Positions 1 through 6,325 of a stretch of DNA of 7,727 nt are shown piece after piece. The translations under genes were made by a program, and so were the position numbers. The notes below the pieces were generated by a model. The model made no database searches. It saw nothing but the letters and a program-made list of their open reading frames with translations, and was not told the DNA's origin. Origin of the DNA: Syntrophales bacterium (GTDB taxonomy: Bacteria; Desulfobacterota; Syntrophia; Syntrophales; UBA2192); NCBI GenBank assembly GCA_025454095.1, contig JALOPC010000059.1, positions 1 to 7,727 of the forward strand. Direction: 5' to 3'. Positions within the stretch are counted from its first letter, which is position 1; every line of letters starts with the position of its first letter.

Positions 1-43
1 AGGAAGAGCGGAAAAGGGAAAAGAGTCTTGTCGGAGTCTTTTC

Positions 44-75
44 CTACCTTCCTAACCTCCTAACTTCTTAGCTTC
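44..75. repeat. Degenerate 8-bp tandem repeat (four units)
   Basis: Four consecutive octamers can be read as CTACCTTC, CTAACCTC, CTAACTTC and TTAGCTTC, consensus YTARCYTC. One strand is almost entirely pyrimidine apart from the central A/R pair. The preceding octamer (36-43) is a poor fit and may be a decayed unit. Arrays of this kind in non-coding DNA are, to my knowledge, frequent in some Desulfobacterota genomes. Their function is unknown and slippage is the likely origin. The period is clear; any regulatory role would be speculation. Confidence 0.65.
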
Positions 76-96
76 CCGTGCTTCCGCCGGAATGCG

Positions 97-111
97 CGCC
101 GTGACACGGCG
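97..111. repeat. Perfect 15-bp palindrome
   Basis: CGCCGTG and CACGGCG are exact reverse complements around a single central A at 104. As RNA, only the outer pairs could form because a one-base loop is impossible. As DNA it has the form of a dimeric operator, but it lies about 150 bp upstream of the only promoter I can see. GC-rich palindromes of this size do arise by chance, so the role is open. Confidence 0.4.
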
Positions 112-123
112 GGTATTGTATTG

Positions 124-152
124 GCCCTTGGCGCTGGTTCGAGGCCAAGGGC
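124..152. repeat. 9-bp inverted repeat with 11-base spacer
   Basis: GCCCTTGGC (124-132) and GCCAAGGGC (144-152) are exact reverse complements and could form a stable hairpin on either strand. No T-run follows in either direction: the right side continues GGGGTC, and the minus-strand continuation begins CAATAC. It is therefore not a standard intrinsic terminator. It may be a remnant of the 3' end of an upstream transcript or a protein site. Confidence 0.4.
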
Positions 153-258
153 GGGGTCATCATATAGAAGACCGGGCCTCTTCGCAACTCAAATCGTCCG
201 GCGCCCGCCCCGGAGCCCGAAACGGCCGCGCCCGGCCACGCAGCGGGCAGATTCCCTG

Positions 259-287
259 TTGACTTCGAGGGGCATATCAAGTAGAAA
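259..287 (+). promoter_or_regulatory. Predicted sigma70-type promoter of the plsC-uppP-ftsK-rimO operon
   Basis: A -35 element TTGACT (259-264, 5 of 6 consensus bases) is followed after exactly 17 bp by TAGAAA (282-287, 4 of 6). The expected transcription start is about 293-296, which leaves a short leader of about 36 bases before plsC. It lies in the only AT-rich part of the upstream region and is the only good match I found there. It is read by eye and not measured. Confidence 0.6.
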
Positions 288-293
288 TATCAG

Positions 294-305
294 GTTAAAT
301 TTAAC
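294..305. promoter_or_regulatory. 12-bp AT-rich palindrome at the predicted start site, candidate operator
   Basis: GTTAAATTTAAC is a perfect palindrome that sits on the predicted transcription start, a few bases past the -10 element. A repressor bound there would block initiation or early elongation. It stands out against very GC-rich surroundings. The regulator is unknown and none is encoded nearby. The alternative is plain AT-rich promoter DNA that happens to be symmetric. Confidence 0.4.
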
Positions 306-331
306 AAATCATTACGGTTTTCGGAAAGCCT

Positions 332-1075
332 ATGTTCCGGTCGGCCATCCTGGTCCTCCTGGGGACATCGATCACGGCCTTCATCTCCTTCTTCGTCGTC
401 GTATCCTACCGCCTGTTTCCCCGCGGGGAGTACACGACGCACCGTGTATCCGTGCTCTGGGCGAAGATGATGCTCCGCATCTCGAGCGTCCGGGTGACCG
501 TGGAAGGCCGGGAAAACATCCTCCGGGGCAGGGCCCAGGTTTTCATGGCCAACCACCAGAGCGGCTTCGACATCCTGATCGTGCTGGCGAACATCGACAC
601 CTATTTCGCCTGGATCGCAAAGAAGGAGCTGTTCGCGATCCCCGTGTTCGGCCAGGCCCTGGCGAGGACGGGATCCATCCCGATCGACCGGAAGAATTTC
701 GTGCGGGCCATGCGCAGCATCCACGACGCGGCGCGCCGGATCCGCGAAGGCAAATCGGTCATGACGTTCCCCGAGGGGACGAGAAGCATGGACGGGCAGA
801 TCCACCCGTTCAAAAAAGGGGTGTTCCACCTGGCCCTGAAGGCCGGGGTCCCCATCGTGCCGGTCGCGATCGTCGGCAGCGGCGAGATCATGCCCAAGAA
901 GTCGCTCCGGGTCCACCCGGGGCACGTCACCCTGGTCATCGACAAGCCCATCGACGTGACCGCCTACACGGAAGAGACGCTGGACGATCTGCTCGACCGG
1001 GTCTACGGCGTCATCGCATCGCACTACGACCTGCGGCGGCGGAAAATGGCGCTCGGAAAGGAGAACGCGGCGTGA
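332..1075 (+). CDS. plsC: 1-acyl-sn-glycerol-3-phosphate acyltransferase (PlsC family)
   Basis: This 247-residue protein is predicted to transfer an acyl group to the sn-2 position of lysophosphatidic acid, making phosphatidic acid at the inner face of the cytoplasmic membrane. All LPLAT blocks are visible: NHQSGFD (catalytic H75 and D80, the HX4D motif), GSIPIDR (114-120), FPEGTR (146-151) and VPIVPV (173-178). The first 25 or so residues form a hydrophobic membrane anchor followed by a basic segment, which supports the ATG at 332. A modest GGAAAG ribosome site lies just upstream. The length matches the usual 240-260 residues. It is the first gene of the operon and its stop overlaps the uppP start by 4 bp (GTGA). 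The family assignment is firm. The acyl-donor type (acyl-ACP or acyl-CoA) cannot be told, and a related acyltransferase acting on another lysolipid is possible. Confidence 0.93.
   Translation: MFRSAILVLLGTSITAFISFFVVVSYRLFPRGEYTTHRVSVLWAKMMLRISSVRVTVEGRENILRGRAQVFMANHQSGFDILIVLANIDTYFAWIAKKELFAIPVFGQALARTGSIPIDRKNFVRAMRSIHDAARRIREGKSVMTFPEGTRSMDGQIHPFKKGVFHLALKAGVPIVPVAIVGSGEIMPKKSLRVHPGHVTLVIDKPIDVTAYTEETLDDLLDRVYGVIASHYDLRRRKMALGKENAA
1057..1074 (+). promoter_or_regulatory. Ribosome binding site that fixes the uppP GTG start
   Basis: AAAGGAG (1057-1063) lies 8 bases before the GTG at 1072, inside the last codons of plsC. The open frame of uppP extends much further upstream through plsC, so this strong site together with the family alignment decides the real start. 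The GTG overlaps the plsC stop (GTGA), a typical coupled junction. Confidence 0.75.
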
Positions 1076-1911
1076 GCCTGCTGGAAGGAATCCTCCTCGG
1101 CATCGTGCAGGGACTGACGGAGCTGCTGCCCGTGAGCAGTTCGGCCCACCTCGTGTTCGCCCAGAGCCTCATCCAGGGCTTCAAGCAGCCCGGGGTCCTC
1201 TTCGACGTGGTGCTCCACGTCGGGACGACCGTGGCCGTCGCCCTGTTCTTCCGGAGGGAGATCGGGGAGATCCTCGTGGCGCTCTTGCCCAAAGGGTACC
1301 GCCGGTCGCTTTCGGGCCGCCTCGACACGGCGCTCAATGACGGCTGGGTCGGCACACGCAGGCGCTTCCTGCTGTACCTCATCGTGGCCACGGCGATCAC
1401 CGGCGCGATCGGCCTCGGCTTCAAGGACGTCATCCACGAACTCTTCGAGTCCGTGGAGCTGGCCGCCTCGATGCTTCTCGTGACGGGGATCCTCCTCTTC
1501 CTGTCCGACCGCGTGAAGAACCCGGTGCGGACCGAGGCCCAGATGAACCTCCTCGACGGCATCGTGATCGGCGTGATCCAGGGGATCGCCGTGCTGCCCG
1601 GCATTTCGCGCTCCGGCTCGACGATCACCTTCGGCCTCTTCCGGGGGCTCGAGGGCGAGACGGCGGCGCGGTTCTCTTTCCTGCTGTCGATCCCGGCCAT
1701 CGCGGGCGCGGCGGTTCTCGAGGCGAGGCATGCCGAGGCCATCCCGCAGGACCAGATCGCGGTGTACGCAGCCGGAGGCCTGGCCGCGGCGGTGGTGGCG
1801 TACCTGACCCTGAAGTTTCTCTTCCTCGTGGTGCGGAAGCGCAACCTGCGGTTCTTCGCCTATTACTGCTGGATCGTAGGGGCGGCGGTCCTCGCCCTGA
1901 ACCTGCTATGA
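1072..1911 (+). CDS. uppP: Undecaprenyl-diphosphatase (UppP/BacA family)
   Basis: This integral membrane enzyme removes a phosphate from undecaprenyl diphosphate. That regenerates the lipid carrier used for peptidoglycan and other surface polymers, and raised levels give bacitracin resistance in known members. The product is 279 residues, close to the 273 of E. coli BacA. The (E/Q)XXXE motif is at Q13-E17, followed by PVSSSAH with the conserved histidine at H26. The second signature, PGISRSGST, is at 176-184. The sequence around each motif (GIVQGLTELLP and GVIQGIAVLPG) is similar, as expected from the inverted internal duplication of this family. About eight hydrophobic segments are visible. 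The GTG start at 1072 gives a normal N-terminus directly before the first helix. It overlaps plsC by 4 bp at one end and ftsK by 4 bp (ATGA) at the other, so it should be co-translated with both. It is complete, with no missing catalytic residue. Confidence 0.95.
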   Translation: MSLLEGILLGIVQGLTELLPVSSSAHLVFAQSLIQGFKQPGVLFDVVLHVGTTVAVALFFRREIGEILVALLPKGYRRSLSGRLDTALNDGWVGTRRRFLLYLIVATAITGAIGLGFKDVIHELFESVELAASMLLVTGILLFLSDRVKNPVRTEAQMNLLDGIVIGVIQGIAVLPGISRSGSTITFGLFRGLEGETAARFSFLLSIPAIAGAAVLEARHAEAIPQDQIAVYAAGGLAAAVVAYLTLKFLFLVVRKRNLRFFAYYCWIVGAAVLALNLL

Positions 1912-4181
1912 AACGACGGGAACCCATGGCCGAACGAAAACCCATACAGGGGCGGGCGCGCGAAATCGCGGGGGTTGTCCTCTTCGCCCTGGCGGTGTTC
2001 CTGTTCCTGTCGGTGATCTCCTACTCCCCGTCGGACCCGTCGCTGTCGAACTACGAGACCTCGCGGGCGAAGATCTCCAACATCGGCGGCATCATCGGCT
2101 CGTACCTCGCCGACCTGCTGATCCGCTTCCTGGGGCTCTCTGCCTACTGGCTGCCGCTTTTCCTGCTGATCACCTCGGTGAAGCTCTTCCTCGACGCCGG
2201 CTTCCTCTTCCGGCCCGGCTGGATCGGGGGATTCGTGGGACTCATCGTGACCACCTCGGGTCTCTTCGCGCACGCCTACAAGCTCATCCCGCTCGTCGAC
2301 ACGCCCTTCGCGGCCGGCGGGTTCGCGGGCACGCTGCTCTCGGAGTACCTCAACGCCCTGTTCAACCCCGGCGGGACCTTCATCTTCCTGCTGCTGGGTC
2401 TCATCGTCTCGCTGATCGTCACGGTGGACCTCTCCGTCGTGACGGCCCTGCGCAAGGCCTACGGGGTCGCCCGGAGCACGGGCCGCGGCATCCGCTCCTA
2501 CGCCGAGATCGGCCGCGAGAAGGTGACGGACTACCTGAAGGAGGACGAGGCAGAGGAGCAGAAGCGCGAGGCCCCGACGAAAGCCGAGAAGCGCCCGCCC
2601 CCCCTGATCCGAGAAGAGAAGGCCCCGGCGCAGGAACGGACGAGGAAGAAGAAGGTCGAGCAGACGGCCTTCGAGTTCGCCCAGCCCCGGGGGGCCTACA
2701 TCCTGCCGCCGTTGACGCTGCTCGACGACGTGCCCCGGCGGGACACGAAACAGCGCCGCGAGAACCTGATCGCCAACGCGCGGCTGCTGGAGAAAAAGCT
2801 CGCCGATTTCGGCGTCGAAGGGAAGGTCACGGAAGTCAAGCCCGGGCCCGTCATCACGATGTACGAGCTCGAGCCCGCGCCGGGCGTGAAGATCAACAAG
2901 ATCGCCAACCTCTCCGACGACCTGGCCCTGGCCCTGAAGGCCCCCAGCGTGCGCATCGTCGCGCCCATCCCCGGCAAGGCCGCCATCGGGATCGAGATCC
3001 CCAACCCCGAGCGCGATTCCGTCACCCTTCGCGACGCCGTCGACAACGAGGCCTTCGCCCAGTCCAAGAACCGCCTGCCCATCGCGCTGGGCGAGGACAT
3101 CACGGGGGCGCCCGTGATCGCCGATTTGATCCGGATGCCCCACCTGCTCATCGCGGGGACGACCGGGTCGGGGAAAAGCGTGTTTCTCAACGCGCTGATC
3201 TGCAGCCTTCTCTTCAAGGCGCCCCCCGACGAGATGAAGTTCATCATGATCGACCCCAAGCGCCTGGAGCTGGCGGCCTACGAGGGCCTGCCCCACCTGC
3301 TGCACCCCGTCGTCGTGGACCCCAAGGAGGCCGCCGCGGTGCTGCGCTGGGCCGTCGAGGAGATGGAGAACCGCTACCGCATCATCGGCGAGACGGGCGA
3401 GAAGAGCGTCGACAAGTTCAACCGCTTCGTCGAGAAGAAGCAGCAGGGGCGAGAGCGCATCATCGACGAGGGGCAGGCGCAGCTGCCCATGGACGAGGCG
3501 GCCGAACCGGCGCAGAAGCCCCTGCCGGCCAAGCTCCCCTACATCGTCATCGTCATCGACGAGATGGCGGATCTCATGATGGTGGCCCAGCGCAACGTCG
3601 AGGAGTCGCTCACGAGGCTGGCCCAGATGGCCCGCGCCTCGGGCATCCACCTCATCCTCGCAACCCAGCGCCCCTCGGTGGACGTCATCACGGGGATCAT
3701 CAAGGCGAACTTCCCCACGCGCATCTCCTTCCAGGTCTCCTCGAAGGTGGACTCGCGGACCATCCTGGACCAGCTCGGCGCCGAGCAGCTCCTCGGCCAG
3801 GGCGACATGCTCTTCATGCCCCCGGGCACCTCGAAGCTCCAGCGCATCCACGGCGCCTTCGTCTCCGACCGGGAGATCTCGCGGATCGTGAGTTTCATCC
3901 GCAAGCAGGAGACGCCGATCTACGACGAGTCGATCCAGAAGTTCAAGGTCGAAGCCCAGGAGGGCGAGAAGGCCGAGGGCGACGTCGACGAGAAGTACGA
4001 CGAGGCCGTGGAGCTGGTCACCGAGCTCGGGCAGGCCTCGGTCTCGCTCGTGCAGCGCTACCTCAAGGTGGGGTACAACCGCGCCGCCCGCATGATCGAG
4101 CGGATGGAAAAGGAGGGCGTCGTGGGGCCCTCCGACGGCGTGAAACCGCGCAAGGTCCTCGCCAGAAAGCTGCCGCGGTAA
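1908..4181 (+). CDS. ftsK: DNA translocase FtsK/SpoIIIE
   Basis: This 757-residue septum-located ATPase pumps chromosomal DNA during division and normally activates XerCD/dif dimer resolution. The order is classical. Four transmembrane helices lie within about residues 20-180. A short charged linker rich in E, K and R follows (about 205-250). The alpha and beta motor domains come next, with Walker A GTTGSGKS at 417-424 and Walker B IVIVIDE ending at D551-E552. The C-terminal winged-helix gamma domain (about 688-745) contains VGYNRAARMIERME, the part that reads the polar KOPS sequences in E. coli. The linker is far shorter than the several-hundred-residue one of E. coli and is of the SpoIIIE-like length common outside Gammaproteobacteria. 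The ATG at 1908 overlaps the uppP stop (ATGA) and was chosen for coupling. An ATG at 1926 (residue 7) has a weak GGGAA upstream and is a fair alternative. rimO begins one base after the stop. Confidence 0.97.
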   Translation: MKRREPMAERKPIQGRAREIAGVVLFALAVFLFLSVISYSPSDPSLSNYETSRAKISNIGGIIGSYLADLLIRFLGLSAYWLPLFLLITSVKLFLDAGFLFRPGWIGGFVGLIVTTSGLFAHAYKLIPLVDTPFAAGGFAGTLLSEYLNALFNPGGTFIFLLLGLIVSLIVTVDLSVVTALRKAYGVARSTGRGIRSYAEIGREKVTDYLKEDEAEEQKREAPTKAEKRPPPLIREEKAPAQERTRKKKVEQTAFEFAQPRGAYILPPLTLLDDVPRRDTKQRRENLIANARLLEKKLADFGVEGKVTEVKPGPVITMYELEPAPGVKINKIANLSDDLALALKAPSVRIVAPIPGKAAIGIEIPNPERDSVTLRDAVDNEAFAQSKNRLPIALGEDITGAPVIADLIRMPHLLIAGTTGSGKSVFLNALICSLLFKAPPDEMKFIMIDPKRLELAAYEGLPHLLHPVVVDPKEAAAVLRWAVEEMENRYRIIGETGEKSVDKFNRFVEKKQQGRERIIDEGQAQLPMDEAAEPAQKPLPAKLPYIVIVIDEMADLMMVAQRNVEESLTRLAQMARASGIHLILATQRPSVDVITGIIKANFPTRISFQVSSKVDSRTILDQLGAEQLLGQGDMLFMPPGTSKLQRIHGAFVSDREISRIVSFIRKQETPIYDESIQKFKVEAQEGEKAEGDVDEKYDEAVELVTELGQASVSLVQRYLKVGYNRAARMIERMEKEGVVGPSDGVKPRKVLARKLPR

Positions 4182-4182
4182 G

Positions 4183-5526
4183 GTGAACGAAAAGAGCGTT
4201 TACATCCTGAGCCTCGGCTGCCCGAAGAACCTCGTGGACAGCGAGGTCATGTCCGCCCTGCTGTCGCGCTCCGGCTGGAGCGTCACCGACCGGCCCGACC
4301 GGGCCGGCACCATCGTCGTCAACACCTGCGCCTTCATCCTCCCCGCGAAGGAGGAGTCCGTCGAGGAGATCCTCCGGATGGCGGCCTGGAAAAAGAAGGG
4401 CCGCTGCCGCAGGCTCGTCGTCACGGGCTGCCTGCCGCAGCGCTACGGCGCCGAGCTGGCCCGCGAGCTTCCCGAGGTCGACCTCTTCCTGGGCACGGGG
4501 GATTTCCCGGGGATCCTCGCGCACCTCGAGCGCCTCGGCGAAGGCCCGCGGCGCGCCCCGGCGGTGCACGTGGGAACCCCCCTCTACCTCATGGACGCCT
4601 CGGTCCCGCGGCGGGTCTCCACGGCCTTCTACGGCTATCTCAAGATCGCCGAGGGGTGCTCGAACCGCTGCGCCTACTGCATCATCCCCTCGATCCGGGG
4701 GCCCTTCCGGAGCCGCCCCCTGGACGACCTCGTCGCCGAGGCCGACCGGCTCGCGGCCGGGGGGACGCGCGAGATCATCCTCATCGCCCAGGACACGACG
4801 GCCTGGGGACGCGACCTTCGGGGGCGCCCCACGCTCAACGGCCTTCTCAAGCGGCTCTGCGCAATCGAGGGGCCGCGCTGGATCCGGCTTCTCTACGCCT
4901 ACCCGAAAAACATCACCGACGAGCTTCTCGCCACGATGGCCGCCGAGGACAAGATTTGCCGCTACCTCGACATCCCGGTGCAGCACATCGACGACAAGGT
5001 CCTCAAGGCGATGAACCGCAAGGGCACCTCCGCCTTCCTCCGGAAGAAGATCGACGAGATCCGCAGGGCCGTCCCGGGGATCGCCCTGCGCACCTCGCTC
5101 ATCGTCGGCTACCCCGGCGAGACGGAGGATGCCTTCGAGCGGCTGCTGCGGTTCGTGGAGGAGGCCCGCTTCGAGAGCCTGGGGGTCTTTACGTATTCAC
5201 CGGAAGAGGGGACAAAGGCTGCGGAGATGCCCGGGCAGGTGCCGGCGCCGGAGAAGCGGAGGCGCCAGGCCCTCGTTATGGAGGCCCAGGCGGCGATCGC
5301 CGACGAGATCGGCCTTGCCCGCATCGGGGCGGTGGAGGACGTGCTCATCGAGGGCAGGACGGGGCGGAAGGATTTCCCCTGGCGGGGCAGGACGCGCTTC
5401 CAGGCCCCCGAGATCGACGGGATCACCTACGTGCGCGGCGCGGCGCTCGCCCCGGGCGGGATTGTCCGCTGCAGGATCACCGATGCGGCGCTCTACGACC
5501 TGTACGCGGAAAAGGCGGACGACTGA
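4183..5526 (+). CDS. rimO: Ribosomal protein S12 methylthiotransferase RimO
   Basis: This radical-SAM enzyme adds a methylthio group to the beta carbon of a conserved aspartate of ribosomal protein S12 (Asp88 in E. coli). The 447-residue product has the N-terminal MTTase domain with cluster cysteines in SLGCPKN (C13), NTCAF (C49) and VTGCLPQRY (C83). The radical-SAM triad is CSNRCAYC (C159, C163, C166). A C-terminal TRAM domain (about 380-445) contains QAPEIDG, which separates RimO from the tRNA enzyme MiaB. The GTG start at 4183 is needed because the first internal methionine (23) would lose C13; it lies one base after the ftsK stop. The ribosome site is weak, so translation probably depends on coupling. 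Adjacency of ftsK and rimO is also known from other bacterial groups, to my recollection. All six cluster cysteines are present. Confidence 0.96.
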   Translation: MNEKSVYILSLGCPKNLVDSEVMSALLSRSGWSVTDRPDRAGTIVVNTCAFILPAKEESVEEILRMAAWKKKGRCRRLVVTGCLPQRYGAELARELPEVDLFLGTGDFPGILAHLERLGEGPRRAPAVHVGTPLYLMDASVPRRVSTAFYGYLKIAEGCSNRCAYCIIPSIRGPFRSRPLDDLVAEADRLAAGGTREIILIAQDTTAWGRDLRGRPTLNGLLKRLCAIEGPRWIRLLYAYPKNITDELLATMAAEDKICRYLDIPVQHIDDKVLKAMNRKGTSAFLRKKIDEIRRAVPGIALRTSLIVGYPGETEDAFERLLRFVEEARFESLGVFTYSPEEGTKAAEMPGQVPAPEKRRRQALVMEAQAAIADEIGLARIGAVEDVLIEGRTGRKDFPWRGRTRFQAPEIDGITYVRGAALAPGGIVRCRITDAALYDLYAEKADD

Positions 5527-5538
5527 GGATCGCCTGCC

Positions 5539-5700
5539 TCACATCAGCCCCAGCTGCTTCCTTCTCTTCTTCTCGTCGCCGTCGAGACAGCAGCGCTTGT
5601 ACTTCTTGCCGCTCCCGCACGGGCACGCATCGTTGCGGCCCGTCTCTTCCTTCTTGGCGGTGTTGTTGTCCACCGCGAACAGTTTTTCCAGGAGTTTCAT
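5539..5700 (-). CDS. Small SEC-C motif (zinc knuckle) protein, 53 residues
   Basis: A short leftward gene encodes a protein starting MKLLEKLF and containing NDACPCGSGKKYKRCC at residues 23-38. This is the SEC-C motif found at the C-terminus of SecA, where it binds zinc and contacts SecB and the ribosome. The four zinc ligands are C26, C28, C37 and C38. The first 20 residues may form a short amphipathic helix and the last 12 are very basic. AAGGA lies 5 bases before the ATG. The gene follows the FKBP gene after 48 bases on the same strand, so the two are probably co-transcribed, and it converges on rimO with only 12 bases between the stops. The motif is certain; the function of free-standing SEC-C miniproteins is not known. 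A role in protein export or nascent-chain handling is an inference. It is easily missed because of its size. Confidence 0.82.
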   Translation of the reverse strand: MKLLEKLFAVDNNTAKKEETGRNDACPCGSGKKYKRCCLDGDEKKRRKQLGLM

Positions 5701-5748
5701 CGTCGTCCTTTCGCCGCGCGCCCTCGGGCCTCCGCCGGGAAGCCGCTG

Positions 5749-6198
5749 TCAGCCCTGATCCTGCGACGGCCCCTCCGCCACGACCTCGATGTCGAAGACG
5801 AGGGTCTTTCCGGCCAGGAAGTGGTTCAGGTCCATCTTGACCACCTCGTCGAGGATCTCGAAGACCTCGGCCGGGATCTTGTTGCCCTGCGGGTCGATGA
5901 GCTCGATCATCATCCCCTTCTCGATTTCCATGCCCTCGGGGACCGTGTCCTTCGGGATGTCGACGATCAGTTCCACCTGCCGGGGGCCGTAGGCCATCTC
6001 CGGAGCGATCGTGACGGTTTTCGCGTCCCCCACGGCCATGCCGACCACCGCCTCGTCGAAACCCCGGATAATCTGCCCGGTGCCGACGGTGAAGGTCAGG
6101 GGCCGCCGTCCCGACGAGGAGTCGAAGATCTCGCCGTTCTCGAGTTTCCCGGTGTAGTGGACGCTGATCGTGTCCCCGGACTGGATGAGCTTTTTCAT
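5749..6198 (-). CDS. FKBP-type peptidyl-prolyl cis-trans isomerase, SlyD/SlpA-like
   Basis: This 149-residue cytoplasmic protein is predicted to isomerise prolyl peptide bonds and act as a folding helper. The FKBP core is clear: VHYTGKLENGEIFDSS (13-28; active-site Y15, F25, D26), then GQIIRGFDEAVVGM (41-54) and MAYG (68-71). Residues from about 72 to 123 form the insert-in-flap chaperone domain typical of SlyD and SlpA. The chain then returns to the core with NHFLAGKTLVFDIEVV, close to the matching segment of both E. coli proteins. The chain stops soon after this, so the metal-binding His/Cys-rich tail of E. coli SlyD is absent; length and ending are closer to SlpA (FkpB). GGAGGAA lies 5 bases before the ATG, a strong ribosome site. 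Its leader carries a terminator-like hairpin. The SEC-C gene lies just downstream. The family is firm, the SlyD versus SlpA choice is not. Confidence 0.93.
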   Translation of the reverse strand: MKKLIQSGDTISVHYTGKLENGEIFDSSSGRRPLTFTVGTGQIIRGFDEAVVGMAVGDAKTVTIAPEMAYGPRQVELIVDIPKDTVPEGMEIEKGMMIELIDPQGNKIPAEVFEILDEVVKMDLNHFLAGKTLVFDIEVVAEGPSQDQG

Positions 6199-6230
6199 CG
6201 TTGTTCCTCCGCATTTGCCTGTTCATCCCT

Positions 6231-6270
6231 GAATAAAAAACCACCGGCCTCTGCGGAGCCCGGTGGTTTT
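6231..6270 (-). terminator. Intrinsic-terminator-like hairpin in the FKBP leader
   Basis: AAAACCACCGG (6237-6247) and CCGGTGGTTTT (6260-6270) are exact 11-bp complements. A further CTC/GAG pairing in the loop region extends the stem. On the minus strand the hairpin is followed by TTTTTTATTC, a full intrinsic terminator; on the plus strand only TTTTCC follows. It lies between the predicted leftward promoter and the FKBP start, 33 bases from the ATG. It would thus either end a short upstream RNA or act as an attenuator for FKBP. An alternative is that the FKBP promoter lies left of it, but only 32 bases remain and no good promoter is visible there. Confidence 0.7.
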
Positions 6271-6307
6271 CCTGCGCCACAAAAATCGCTTTTCACCCAG
6301 GTTGAGC

Positions 6308-6325
6308 CCTCAAAAACTCTTGAGG
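6308..6325. repeat. Small hairpin in the divergent promoter region
   Basis: CCTCAA (6308-6313) and TTGAGG (6320-6325) are exact complements with a 6-base loop. On the minus strand this would form near the 5' end of the predicted FKBP leader RNA. The right arm is also the predicted -35 element of the rightward trhA promoter, so the symmetry may be incidental. Confidence 0.4.

Larger units (their letters stand above)
1..331. other. Non-coding region upstream of the plsC operon
   Basis: No open frame in this stretch resembles a protein family or has a convincing ribosome site. What can be seen is an 8-bp inverted repeat (17-24 with 37-44, 12-base loop), a degenerate octamer tandem array (44-75), a 15-bp palindrome (97-111), a 9-bp inverted repeat (124-152), a GC-rich stretch (about 190-245) and then a sharp switch to AT-rich DNA (about 250-325) that holds the operon promoter and a palindrome. 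The drop in GC just before the first gene is typical of a promoter region. The end of a neighbouring gene may lie just left of the window, but nothing here shows it. Confidence 0.7.

Noticed and set aside
17..44. 8-bp inverted repeat (GGAAAAGA/TCTTTTCC) as a terminator
   Set aside because: The stem is AT-rich and weak, with a 12-base loop and no T-run after it. It also partly overlaps the octamer array, so low-complexity sequence explains it.
68..280. 70-codon minus-strand frame upstream of plsC
   Set aside because: It has no family resemblance, no clear ribosome site, and it crosses the palindromes and part of the promoter.
526..533. KOPS-like GGGCAGGG octamer, a possible FtsK-orienting site
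   Set aside because: This is a single copy inside plsC in GC-rich DNA where such a match is expected by chance. Orientation bias cannot be judged from one window.
121..1071. In-frame upstream extension of uppP through plsC
   Set aside because: The frame is open only because of high GC. It overlaps plsC in another frame and yields R/P/G-rich sequence. UppP homology and the AAAGGAG site place the start at 1072.
1863..3851. 662-codon open frame on the minus strand across ftsK
   Set aside because: It is antisense to a firmly identified ftsK. Its product is a monotonous D/R/E/G/L-rich chain with no family motif, as expected from a GC-rich antisense frame.
4063..4986. 307-codon minus-strand frame spanning ftsK and rimO
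   Set aside because: It crosses two well-identified genes on the other strand and has antisense-like composition and no recognisable domain.
6196..6296. Possible leader peptide on the minus strand (GTG, about 33 codons) ending on the FKBP start
   Set aside because: There is no ribosome site before the GTG, the frame runs through both arms of the terminator hairpin, and no run of regulatory codons is visible. The stop/start overlap is probably chance.
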